The notes under the pieces are model-generated. The model did no database searches. It was not told the origin of the DNA and was given only the letters and a program-made list of their open reading frames with translations. Positions 40,117 to 49,715 of a stretch of DNA of 64,000 nucleotides are shown here, piece after piece. The position numbers and the translations under genes are program-made. Source of the DNA: Cyanophora paradoxa (lineage: Eukaryota > Glaucocystophyceae > Cyanophorales > Cyanophoraceae); NCBI GenBank assembly GCA_004431415.1, contig QPMI01000395.1, forward strand, positions 372,001 through 436,000. The letters are read 5' to 3'. The stretch's first letter is position 1. Each line of letters opens with the position of its first letter.

Positions 40117-41490
40117 CTAGGAGACCGTGTACACGGGGAAGGAAGGCCAGGACGGGAAGGGAAGGCGATCCAGCTGGAGGGGGGCGGGCTCCGGGGCGGG
40201 GCGGGGGCGCTTGGCGGGGCGGGCCTCGGCGGGGGCGGAGGCGCAGGCGATGGCGGCGAGGTCGAAGAGGGAGCAGGAGGCGCTGCGGGCGCCGTCGGAG
40301 GAGGCCGAGGCGGTCGACGCCGCGTCGTCCCCGTCCGCGCTCCCGGGCTCCGACGCCGACGGCGACGCCGGCAGCGCCAGCGCCGAGCGCCTCCCGGACT
40401 TGCCCGCCCGCGGTCGCCGCGCTTCTTCCGCCCGCCCCCGCTTGGCGGCGGACACTTTAATTTCCTCCGCAGCGATCGAAGTCGGGGCGCTGTGGGCGGG
40501 GCCCGTGAGCGGCGGGGCGCCGGAGGCGGCAGTGAATTGCAACCAAAAAAACTCAAAGCACCGTGCAGAGCGCGGGGCGCGGGGCAGGTGCGCGACAGTG
40601 CGGACGGGGCCGAAGGAAGAGATGGGCTGGCCGGAGTCGTCCTCGAAAAGGAGGCGAAACGGCCGCCCCCCGAGCCTGTACGTGCTGGCTCCGATCCCGA
40701 AGGAGGCGGAAGAGACGCCGCTGGCGTCCATGCGGAGGGAGACGGAGCTCACGGGCAGGCCGTAGGGCCCCGCCTCCGTCGGGAACGCGAGGAGCGGGCC
40801 CGCGCTGTTGTCCAGCGCCGGCACAGCCTGCCCGTTGTCTGCTCCGGGGCTCACGGTCAGAGCAAGAATAAATTTACTGTTGAAGGCACTTATTAAAAGG
40901 GCGGAGGGGTGGGCAAAAGCGGACCATTAAAGACGAGGCGGACCCTCAGGACGCGTCCGTGCCAGTGCCCCGCCCCGCTGGCGCCCAGGCCGCCGCCGAG
41001 CCTCGTCTGCAGCCTGTAACGCCTGCACGCGCATTCGAGGGAGGCCGGGGGGTCCGACGGTCAGACGGGTCACCAGCAGGCTGCGCGCGCGCGGGGGCGA
41101 ACCGGACGCTGACAAGCAGGTAGCCGCCCCCGGGCTGCTCCCCGACGGCCTCGTACCTCTGCGCGCGAGTGTTAAATTAAATGCGGGAAGCCAGCGCTGC
41201 ACTGTTGCAGGCCGTACGCGTACGAACCGGCGATCCGTGGCTGTCGTCGCTGTCGTAGGAGCGCGCGGACCTCGAGTGGGGGGCGGGGCGGCCCTTGCCG
41301 GCGTGGACGAGGACAAAAGGGCAGCGCTCCTCGTCGACATCGGACACTTCGTCCGCGGGGCGCGCCGGGAGAGCGAGCTCGACGGGCGGCGGCTGGGCGG
41401 CCGCCTCAGAATTGATCAGCTCCGCAATGCGCATCTCGGTGCAGTTGGCGTGCTGCGCGATGCCCAGGCGATGCTGATCTGCCAGACGGC
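40117..41490 (-). CDS. Unrecognised small multi-exon gene
   Basis: On the minus strand, an acidic first exon starts probably at ATG about 41433 (MRIAELINSEAAAQPPPVEL) and runs to SDDSHGSP near 41230, followed by GTTCGT. The next exon begins AGG TAC near 41162 (RYEAVGEQPGGGYLLVSVRF). Then comes a segment near 41020-40925 (LQTRLGGGLGASG...VLRVRLVF), and then 40870-40600 (ILALTVSPGADNGQAV, GLPVSSVSLRMDASG, YRLGGRPFRLLFEDD). The alternating hydrophobic pattern suggests beta sandwiches. The end (40480-40117) is basic and low complexity (AKRGRAEEARRPRAGK), possibly nuclear. Exon joins two and three were not settled. No family is recognised. Confidence 0.4.
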
Positions 41491-41820
41491 CTAAGGCTGC
41501 CGGCGAGGAAACGATATGCGTTCGCGTCCGACGGACCGGCGACGGTGGGGCCAAGCCTTCCAGGCTTGCCAATTGCAAAAGTTAAGTTGAAGGCGACGAG
41601 GCTCGATGACGAGACGTGAGCTCGGAATTTCCTCTCTCTAGACTCTGCTGACTCAGTGAGACTCTAGATATCATACTAGCCTATAACCGTAGTACTAGGC
41701 TACCGCGCCGTAATTATATATATAACCGCGGCCGGTAGCCTAGTAGACTAATTAAGAAACTTTGAAACGGCGGTAGTCACTGATTATGTATATATACGTA
41801 CTAGGCCGCGAGTCTAGGCG
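41491..41820. other. No gene seen
   Basis: AT-richer DNA leading into a MITE; contains CTCTCTAGA and TATATA-type short repeats only. Confidence 0.45.
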
Positions 41821-42065
41821 TACTGTAAAACGAGAAATGTCCGGCGTCACTTTATTTCGGCAAAACCTGAAAAATGCGCCGAAATTGTGGTTCATCGGCA
41901 TCATATTTTCGGCAACACAGCCAGTCCGCCTAGGTGGCGGGTACATCAATCCCTCTTTTGCCATACATTTGCACAATTCTGGCAGTTTCAAATATTCGGC
42001 ACCGCGAGGCTATGCCGAAAAGCGCCGAATATTAAGTGCTGCCGGACATTTCTCGTTTTACAGTA
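41821..42065. mobile_element. MITE with about 25-bp terminal inverted repeats
   Basis: 245 bp. The left end TACTGTAAAACGAGAAATGT (continuing CCGGC) is repeated exactly inverted at the right end (42041-42065). If the outer TA is the target duplication, the element is Tc1/mariner-like with 23-bp inverted repeats. There is no transposase inside. Confidence 0.85.
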
Positions 42066-42127
42066 CTACGGTATACCGTAGTACGTACGAGTAACTACGC
42101 TCCACGGCAATTTAACTACGCCTACAG

Positions 42128-42405
42128 TACCGTAGAGCAGGAAAATAGTGGGCCGGAAATTAGTGGACTAGAAAACTTGGCCCTGCCTTAGGCAAAATAC
42201 CGGAGCCCGAAATTAGTGGACAAAAACCTTGTCAGGCTTGTAAGGGGCGGTAATTTTGGGGGGGTACTGTATCAAGAAGCCTAGCAGCAGGGAAATACTG
42301 GAGCCCGAAATTAGTGGACTGATCGAGTCAAGTTTTCGGTCCACTAATTTCGGGCTCAACTAGTTTTCTGCGTCCAGTATTTTCCTGCTCTACGTACGGT
42401 AGCAG
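42128..42405. mobile_element. MITE with imperfect terminal inverted repeats
   Basis: The left end TACCGTAGAGCAGGAAAATA (from 42129) matches the inverted right end TACCGTA-CGTA-GAGCAGG, with four extra bases (to about 42402). Inside, CCCGAAATTAGTGGAC occurs three times direct and once inverted. There is no ORF. Confidence 0.7.
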
Positions 42406-43701
42406 CTATACCATGATAGTCGATTCGAGAGTCGGAGGCTCGCGATCGGAGCTCGCGAGTCGTGACTCGCGACTAGGGCTGGGTTCAGTCACTGTCAGTC
42501 AAAGTCAGAGGGTCTGACTGACCCGACTGAGTCACCAAATTGGCCGACTGAGGTTCTCTCAGTCCCATACAAAACCCTGCTGGGAGCGTGCCCCCCTGTG
42601 GGCTTTTTCCATCTGAAGCTCGACGTGGATCGACCTAAAAAGGATCTTCTGTCGTCTTTCCTCCAGAAAAACAACGCAATCTGAACAAAACCGCCCGCGC
42701 TAATGAGGCTAACGGCGTCTGACACCTGACGGGGGCCGAATTCCTTTCTTCAGTGTTCTTTGCTCGCCTAATCTCCCCCTACTGCCCTCGCACTGTATAC
42801 GTATACGTATACGTACTTGGCAACTTAGATGGATCGCTGGGTCATTTCCGGGTCATTTTCCTCAGTTTTTGCACGGTAGCCTGACTGAACCTCGGGTTGA
42901 CTGATTCAGTCACAGTCAGGGGGGCTGAGCGACTGGGTCAGGGCTGGAGCCTGACTGAACCCAGCACTACTCGCGACTCAGTGACTCTCACTGTGAGTCG
43001 TGATCGAGATCATCGGATCACGTGCACGGTGCACCGAGCTACTAGCTATAGGCCTATAGCTAGGGCTAGTGCCACCGACTCCGGCGAGTCGGCGGCGACT
43101 CGAGCTCGGCGACCGTCGGATAGGGTTGGTGAATTTCATGAAATTCAAAAATTTGGCGTTGAAACTGAAAGTCGACCCTTTGAAAGCTTTGAAAATTCAA
43201 TTGAAATTTCAATCCGCAGTGCAGCACTTGCAGAGACCCCACGCACTGCGGAGAGTCTCTTTCCCTCTGAATTGTCTCTAATCGACTTCACTCTCACTCT
43301 CTGAGTCTCTTTACGGGCTGGGAGGGCTCCCGGGAAGGCCGGAGGGGCTGGGAAGGGGAAGCTGAGGGTGCGAAAACGGAGAAATTCAATATATTTTATT
43401 ATTTTTATATTCTATTTCAATGCAATTTCAACGGGCGGCGTTGAAATTGAAATTGAATTTTCAATTTCAATGCAATTTCAATGGCTTGAAATTTCAAGCT
43501 GCCAACCCTACCGTCGGACGGTACTCGGACCGTCCGACGCGGTCGGAGTGCCACCGACTGGCACCGAGTGCCACTCGCGAGTCTCCGCCGACTCTCCGCC
43601 GAGTCTCCGGATCCGGCCGAGGCTCGCGAGTCGCGAGATCTAGACTCGCGAATCGGCGTAGTACTCGCGATCGCGAGATTCGCGACTCGCGCGATCGCGA
43701 C
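42406..43701. other. Non-coding with simple repeats
   Basis: Holds runs of GACTGA/TCAGTC around 42490-42560 and 42890-42990. It also has an unusual GAAATT/AATTTC-rich stretch at 43125-43500 in which TTGAAA, AATTTCAA and GAAATTGAAATTGAA recur in both orientations, and dense CTCGCGA-type palindromes (43570-43700). No supported gene was seen; the 135-codon frame at 42897-43304 lies in this repeat DNA. Confidence 0.5.
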
Positions 43702-44071
43702 TAGGGCACTGGCCGGCGGCCAAGCCGGCTAGCTAGCCGGCCAGTTTGGGCCGGGGGTCGACGGGCTAGGCGGCCGAAACCCCGGCTTGCCAGCCCAGGG
43801 GTTTTTCCGGCTTTCCCCGGCTTGTCAGCCAAGTCAGCAAGCCCGGGGCTCGCAATCTAGCCGGCGAACGAAGCATAGGTGAAGTAAGCGCGAGCTGCAC
43901 CAAGCCAGACCAAGCCGTGCTGGCCACCGGTTCCATAGTAACTGGCAAGCCGCTGGCACGCCAGCCGAAATTTTGGAGCCGCCAAGCCGCTAGGGCCAGC
44001 CCCGGTGCAAGCTCTCGGAATTTTGGGCCAGCCCCGGTGCAAGCTTCTAGACCCGCCGGCCAGTGCCCTAA
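43702..44071 (+). mobile_element. MITE, TAGGGCACTGG family, copy 1
   Basis: 370 bp. Ends TAGGGCACTGGCCGGCGG and CCGCCGGCCAGTGCCCTA are exact inverted repeats, and TCGCGAC stands directly on both sides (43695-43701 and 44072-44078) as a 7-bp target duplication. Local DNA is rich in TCGCGA, so the duplication alone would be weak. The interior is GC-rich without an ORF. Confidence 0.85.
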
Positions 44072-44078
44072 TCGCGAC

Positions 44079-45791
44079 TCGAGCTCGCGGCGCCTACTAG
44101 CCTAGGCCGCCGACGAATAGGAGCGCGCTTCAGCATCAAACTAGAAATGAATGTAGGATTCAACGGTTCAACCGTTCGATCATGCAAGTTGCTTGCATGA
44201 GCAGTCAACTGACCAATTACTGCGGTTCAACGGTTCGATCATTTAAGCCGACTGACCAATTACAGGACAGAAAAAATTCACTTCACCACTGCAGCGTCGA
44301 CGTCCGCCGGGCCCCTTCGAATTTTTCGAATGACGGAGCCAATCGCACGACCGTCGGACGTCAGACTTCCGATCCGAGCTCGAGAGTCGGACCGCGCCTC
44401 CGACTCTCCGGGGGATCCGCGGGCCTCGGCAGATATATCGCGATTCGCGACTCATGATCATGCGCAGACTCGCCGCAGATCTACTAGTAGAGACTACTAC
44501 CGGTAGGCTAGAGTCAGCGTTGCAAGTGCGCGTGCATGCCATGATGCGCAATTGCAATAGCAATCGGCGTGCCAATCGCCGGCGAATCCCGCCGGCGGGC
44601 CTTCCCGAAAATCCCGGATTCCCGGCGCTCAGGGTTCGCCGCCCAAAACTTTTGGAAAAAGAATGCAAAAAGTTTTGCAAAAAGTTTCAGAAATTTTTAA
44701 AAGTTTTGGTCCCCGTTTAATTTCGGCCCTCAAAAGTTTTGGAAAAGTTTTGCGCACCCCACCCCCCTCATCCTCCGAAATATATCGTTTGCGGCGGCTT
44801 AGGCGAAGTTAAATGAAGATATAAACGACACAGAAGGCAATCTGAGGCTATTCTGAGCGTGGAAGGCGAGTTCTTGAGCTTCTGGCTCCTGTTGGGGAGC
44901 CTCAGATCTAGAGGGGGGGTACCGGTATACTTGCAATTGGCCTGGAATTGAAACACGAGCAGCTGCAGGCGGGTTTCATGTGCAGATAGCAGCTCTCGCA
45001 AGCCTGCGATCGATAAACATGAGTTAAACAATGTTTTAGACGTGTTTGAACGCGATTTGAAGCACTTTAGACGATGGTTTCGAATTCGATTCTTTCGGGG
45101 CAAACATTTTCTAAAAAGTTCGCAAAAATGTTTCATACAAGGCAATTGCAAAAATGTTTGGACCCTCGCCCCAAAAAATTTAAATTTCCCATCCCTGGTC
45201 ACGGGCCGGGTGACGCCAGTCGGAGGTGGTCGCGTCATCACAGAGACTAGTGCTAGTGAACTTCGGAAATCGGACCGACTCCGACTTGGGGCTCCGACGC
45301 TCGAGACTCGAGATAAGTCACGTGTTATTTCGAAAGCGATTGTTCGGATCCGGATGGGGCAAATTCTTACAGAACCAGCTAATTTTGAAATGAATTTACA
45401 CCAAGTTTTTACAGTTACACAATGAATGAAATCGCAGAGATGCTGAGATGGGCGATGGATACATAGATATAACCGAATTTAAAGAATTGGGGAATTTAAT
45501 CCAAAATTAGTGTTAAGCTTGCCACAATTGCGAATTCGAAAGGAAGGAATTCGAACGGCAAGTTGCAACTTGCAAGTTCCAACATATGGCAACTTGCAAG
45601 CCCGAATTGACTCGAGCTGCGTCGAGCAGCGTCGAGCTCCGCATGCGCAAGTGCAACTTGAGCTCCGCAATCTCCGGATTGACTCCGCAATGACCAGCTC
45701 CGCATTGCAATGACTCGCGCTCGAGCTCAGCCAATAGGACGTATACGCGGCTCAGCCGCGTGACGTCGACTCAGTGAATCGCGTGACTCAG
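44079..45791. other. No gene seen
   Basis: Non-coding. Contains GTTCAACGGTTCGATCAT twice (44160-44182; 44222-44243) and AAAGTTTTG runs (44645-44760). Nothing further is supported. Confidence 0.5.
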
Positions 45792-46215
45792 TTAGGGCAC
45801 TGGCCCGGGTCTGGCCGTCGGGGGCCCGGGGCTAGACCCTTGCACCGGGGCTGGCCCAAAATCTCAAGTCCGACGGTCCTCGCACCGCCGCGCGGCACCG
45901 GGGCTGGCCCTAGCGGCTAGGCGGCTCCAAAATTTCGGCTGGCTTGGAAGCGGCTTGCCAGTTACTATGGTACAAGTGGCCAGCGCGGCCTGGCTGGCTT
46001 GGAGCAGCTCGCGCTAACTTCACAGTCTTCACCAAATCTTCGTTCGCTGGCTCGTTTGCGAGCCCGGGGCTTGATGACTTGGAAGGCAAGCCATAGAAAG
46101 CCGGCAAAACCCCTTGGCTGGCAAGCCAGGGTTTCGGCCGCCTAGCCCGTCGCCCCCTGGCCCAAACTGGCCGGCGAGCTAGCCGGCTAGCGCGTGGCCG
46201 CCGGCAGTGCCCTAA
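45792..46215 (-). mobile_element. MITE, TAGGGCACTGG family, copy 2 (inverted)
   Basis: 424 bp with ends TTAGGGCACTGGCC and GGCAGTGCCCTAA. Its interior is the reverse complement of copy 1: the GACGGGCTAGGCGGCCGAAA block, near 43760 in copy 1, lies near 46130 here on the other strand. No clear target duplication is left. Confidence 0.8.
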
Positions 46216-46821
46216 CTAGTAATCATGATGAGCTAGCGCTTGCAATTGGCAATTTGCCAAGTTGGCATGCGCAGCCCACCGTTTCACGGTTTAACAGAGT
46301 ATTAATGCACGCATAATATTAACGCGTCTCCAACTTAATGCATTTTCTGCCGTCAAAATGCATTTATTTGGGGGTGCACTATTAGTCTCGCAGCAGACTC
46401 TCGCTACAGGCCCTACAGGGCCTACACAGGGCCACACTGGCGCGTCCGGCGTCCAAGTCCAAAAACGCATTAATATTTTGTTTTACTAATTATAAGAAAG
46501 TTTCGCAATTACTAGTAGATTGGAGGCAATTTGGAGCTTGCATGATCGAGCCTTTTCAAGTTTTGCAGGAACTTGCAGGCTCCGAGTCCTCCGAGTCTCC
46601 GACTCTAGCCTCCGAGTGGACTCGTCGGACTCGACGACGAGTCGACGTCGACTCGACGACGACGTCGTCACGACGATCGCGATTCGCGCGCGCGAGTCGA
46701 CGACTCGACGTCGACGTCATGACACGGTCATGTTCATGACTGATGATGACTCATTGATGAGTCGATCATGATTCATGACCACACTGTGTGAGTCACACAG
46801 TGTGACAGTACTACTACTGAG
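46216..46821. other. No gene seen
   Basis: Non-coding; a GACTCGTCGGACTCGACGAC-type simple repeat with GTCGAC palindromes lies at 46560-46770. Confidence 0.5.
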
Positions 46822-47055
46822 TACTGTAGAACTAGAAATATTTAGTGTGCTGCATATTTATAGTACTAAAAAGTTTTGGGCGATCTACTAAATATTTCTC
46901 GCCTTCTAAAGCCGAGATTTCTTAGGGGTAGTCCCTTCTCCGCCATACAAAAGCCCTTCGCAGACCGACCTACTAAAGATTTTGCCCCTGCTAAAGTGAC
47001 AGTTTTGACGAACTACTAATTATTTTCCTGTACTAAATAAACTAGTTCTACAGTA
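46822..47055. mobile_element. MITE, TACTGTA family
   Basis: 234 bp. The left end TACTGTAGAACTAGAAATAT (then TTAGT) pairs with the right end, which inverted reads TACTGTAGAACTAGTTTATT (then TAGT). The TACYGTA start is shared with the two MITEs at 41821 and 42128, suggesting one superfamily. There is no ORF. Confidence 0.75.
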
Positions 47056-47279
47056 ATTAATCATCATGGCATGCATACTAGTATGCTGACATTGACTGTG
47101 AGTCTGTGACTGACATTGACTGTGTACATGTGACATGACATTGATAACTCATGAATCTTATCATAGTATGAATCTTATGAATCGTTTTTTGAACGTGCAC
47201 GGCGCGCGCTGCATGCACCGTGATGCACGCGGCCCCCGGGCCCGCGCTCGCGCGCGCGCGGCACATATAGCAATGATTC

Positions 47280-47720
47280 CCGATTCGAATTCCCGATCTC
47301 TTCCCGGAGTCTTGGTCGCACCCGTCGCCGGCTTGCCGAGCCTGCGTCTGAGCAGCGTCTCCTTCTAGTTCCCTCCGAGGCTCCGGCGGTTTGCCGGCCG
47401 CGGGCCGGACCCGGTGTGACCCTCCGGCCCTTAATCTTGCTCTTGGTCCCGCCTCTGCCTTCGTCTTCTGCTTCGTGTCTGTCATCTTCTACTAGGCTAG
47501 ATCCATACAGAAATTCTGTTCAAGAGTATCAAATATTCGTCAAAGCTCGGGTCTGACGAATATAGACGAAATAAGGACGCTGTAGAAGATTCCTACGTTT
47601 ACAGTAGTTCCTTTGCTTTTTGTCCCTGTGCCCCCTGGGCAGCCCCTGCAGTGCTGGTGTCTAGAGACTGCAGCTGTGGGCCTGTGGGCCGTGGCCGGTA
47701 TACGTAATTCACCTTTCGTT
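47280..47720 (+). mobile_element. Fragment of a LINE 3' end
   Basis: 47284-47480 resembles 26955-27090 of LINE copy 2 (CCCGTCGCCGGCTTGCCGAG identical block). 47620-47716 resembles its extreme 3' end (TGCCCCCTGGGCAGCCCC; GCTGGTGTCTAGAGACTG; GTGGCCGGTA...ATTCACC). The stretch between is deleted or altered, and there is no poly(A). The 220 bases before it (47056-47279) show only TGACATTGACTGTG-type short repeats. Confidence 0.75.
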
Positions 47721-48144
47721 GTGGGCCTTGTGCCGCCCACTTTCCGACTCCCAGCTAGCCCTGGTCGTCGGCTCTAAGCCGGCAGCTTGCCTTGCCTTGT
47801 ACCCTTTGTAGCCTGCTATTCCTGGTGCCACGTTGTTGCCAACTGGCCCGCTTATTTTAGCCCTGGGCCCTCGCTTGCCCTGCGCGGCGCTCGCTTGCTG
47901 GCTGTCGTTCTCGTCCCTGTTCTCTGTACTTACTGTCTTACGCTGTACCTGTTACTTGCTGTCTTACGCCGGCTCTGCGCCTGCTGTGTACGTAATGGCA
48001 CCCGCTTGCCGTCGCCCTACGGTGCTGTACGGGCCTGTCCGGATCCCTCTCTGCTTGGGGCGCCTCTGGGCCTAGCCAACTGCTTAGCGCATCCCGCTCA
48101 GCGCAGCCTGTGGGCCGTGGCCGGTATACGTAATTCACCTTTCG
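47683..48144 (+). repeat. Exact 36-bp direct repeat flanking 390 bp
   Basis: The string beginning TGTGGGCCGTGGCCGGTATA and ending ACCTTTCG is at 47683-47718 and again at 48109-48144. It contains the LINE 3'-end phrase GTGGCCGGTA...ATTCACC with an inserted TACGTA. The 390 bp between holds no recognised gene. 48145-48639 is GC-rich and non-coding as far as can be seen. Confidence 0.85.
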
Positions 48145-48639
48145 TAATTCACAGTATCATTCTAGTTTTTGTCATCCTTTCGTTGTTGCAATTGGATTCA
48201 TTCTTCTTTTTTCCAGGCAAATTCCAGAATTTGTTTTTAGCTATCGCGGCGCCCCGTCGTCGTGGGGTGCTCGGGGGACGCGCGGGCCGGGGCGCCCCCC
48301 CCGCCCGCGTCCTACGACGCGACATTCGAGAAGCCCATCACGGGGGCCGACATCGACGTCGTCGTCGCGAGCGCGCGCGCGACCGAGGCCGGGGACGCCG
48401 GCGTCGGCCGCGCGCGACGGCGCTCCAGCTGGCCGTCGTGCGGGGCGGTATCCCCCGCGACGATGACGCCCCCGGGCCGGGCGAGGAGGGATACGCGATG
48501 ACGGCGAGGAGGGATACGCGAAGACTTCGGCCCAACCGCGGCCGACGGGGTCGGCGCGTCGCGCCGCCCGGCGCTCATTCTCTCTCTCCAGAAAATTTCG
48601 AGACGCGCGCCCGAGCCCCTCCTCCCTCTGCCTCTCAGC

Positions 48640-48924
48640 ATGGACTTTGACATGGACTTTGACGCGGAGGGGCTCCTCGAGATCCTCGCGACCGACCCGA
48701 GCGCGACCGCGACCGCGACCGCGACCGCGACCGTGGACGCGACCGCGACCAGCGACCTCGTCGACCTGCCGGAAGAGCTCTTTGCGCCCGAGCCCGCCGC
48801 GACCGCGGACGCGACCGCGACGCCCGAGTCCGACGACCTCGTCGAGTTTCCCGAGGAGCTCTTCTCGAGGATCATGAACAACTTGCAATTGGCAAGTTGT
48901 TATTTGGAAGATTTATATTCATGA
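48640..48924 (+). CDS. Small acidic hypothetical protein
   Basis: ATG 48640 to TGA 48924, 94 codons. The product opens MDFDMDFDAEGLLEILATDP, has an Ala-Thr dipeptide repeat (residues about 22-37), and carries a duplicated phrase DLVDLPEELFAPE / DLVEFPEELFSR. Acidic and hydrophobic spacing resembles a transcription activation domain, but nothing confirms that. The last 15 codons (after FSR) are AT-richer and may be intron. Could be a first exon or a chance frame. 48925-49088 contains nothing else. Confidence 0.35.
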   Translation: MDFDMDFDAEGLLEILATDPSATATATATATVDATATSDLVDLPEELFAPEPAATADATATPESDDLVEFPEELFSRIMNNLQLASCYLEDLYS

Positions 48925-49088
48925 ATGCAATACAACCGATATATATCTATGTCTATATTGCCGACGAGGACGGATATCCGGATCCGCTAATAGTAAGACT
49001 GATTCCACTTGAATAATTACGGCCGCGGCATCATCAAACTCAATCTACATGTACAGCTAATGCAGCTCAGCGGCTGCCCCCTCGGCGA

Positions 49089-49715
49089 CTACACGAGCAC
49101 GATAAGCGAGTGGGGGAACTCGACATTGTTGCCGTCGCGGAGGGGTGGGAGGTTGGTGGGTGCGGGGTTCGCCGCAGCTGGCGCTGGCCGCTCGCGCTCC
49201 GGAGAGACACCCTGTTCGGTCACGCTGTGGACGTCGAGCGCCGGCTCAGCCCGCTGGTCGTGCAGGTGCACGTGGGTCACATTCTGCTGCCGCGAGCCCG
49301 AGTGCGGCGCCTCTGTCGCCATGGTGCCGTAGTTCGGCACGGCTGCAGGCGTGCGCCCGGTCCCTTGCTGCCGGTCCGCAGACGAGGGAGCCATGGGCGC
49401 CCATTCGGGCAGTGGGCTCTGCGGTCGGTCATCAGGAACGCAGTGGCGATCGGGCCAAATCGAACGCACCGGCTGCGCGGGCCGCGGCTGCGTTGCTTGC
49501 ACTGTCTCCTCGCGGTCGCGGGAGGCGGGGCGCGGGCCGACGTCGGCAGCGGCGCCCTCAGCGTCGTACGCGGTCGGAGTGACGCGGCCCGTGTTGTCGG
49601 CGAAGAAGTTCGCGTGGCGGCCGCGCCTCCGGCGGCGGATGAGGAGAGCCACACCGACCACGACGGCGACGGCGGCGATGGCACCGATGACGCCGCCGGC
49701 GATGGCGCCGGCGCT
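49089..49715 (-). other. Transmembrane segment and cytoplasmic tail of the giant protein
   Basis: About 23 hydrophobic residues (AIAGGVIGAIAAVAVVVGVA, at roughly 49711-49645) are followed by IRRRRRGR, a stop-transfer signal. That leaves about 185 residues inside the cell, rich in Pro, Arg and Gln, with a VTHVHLHDQR stretch. The outside is everything upstream. No PLAT, kinase or seven-span domain follows. A Pro/Gly-rich stalk precedes the span. Confidence 0.85.

Noticed and set aside
48241-48888. 215-codon minus-strand frame with GRVRGRG repeats
   Set aside because: It is antisense to an acidic plus-strand frame with a simple dipeptide repeat; the repeats are the reverse of GCGACC runs. Neither strand is certain, but the plus frame has the more natural start and composition.
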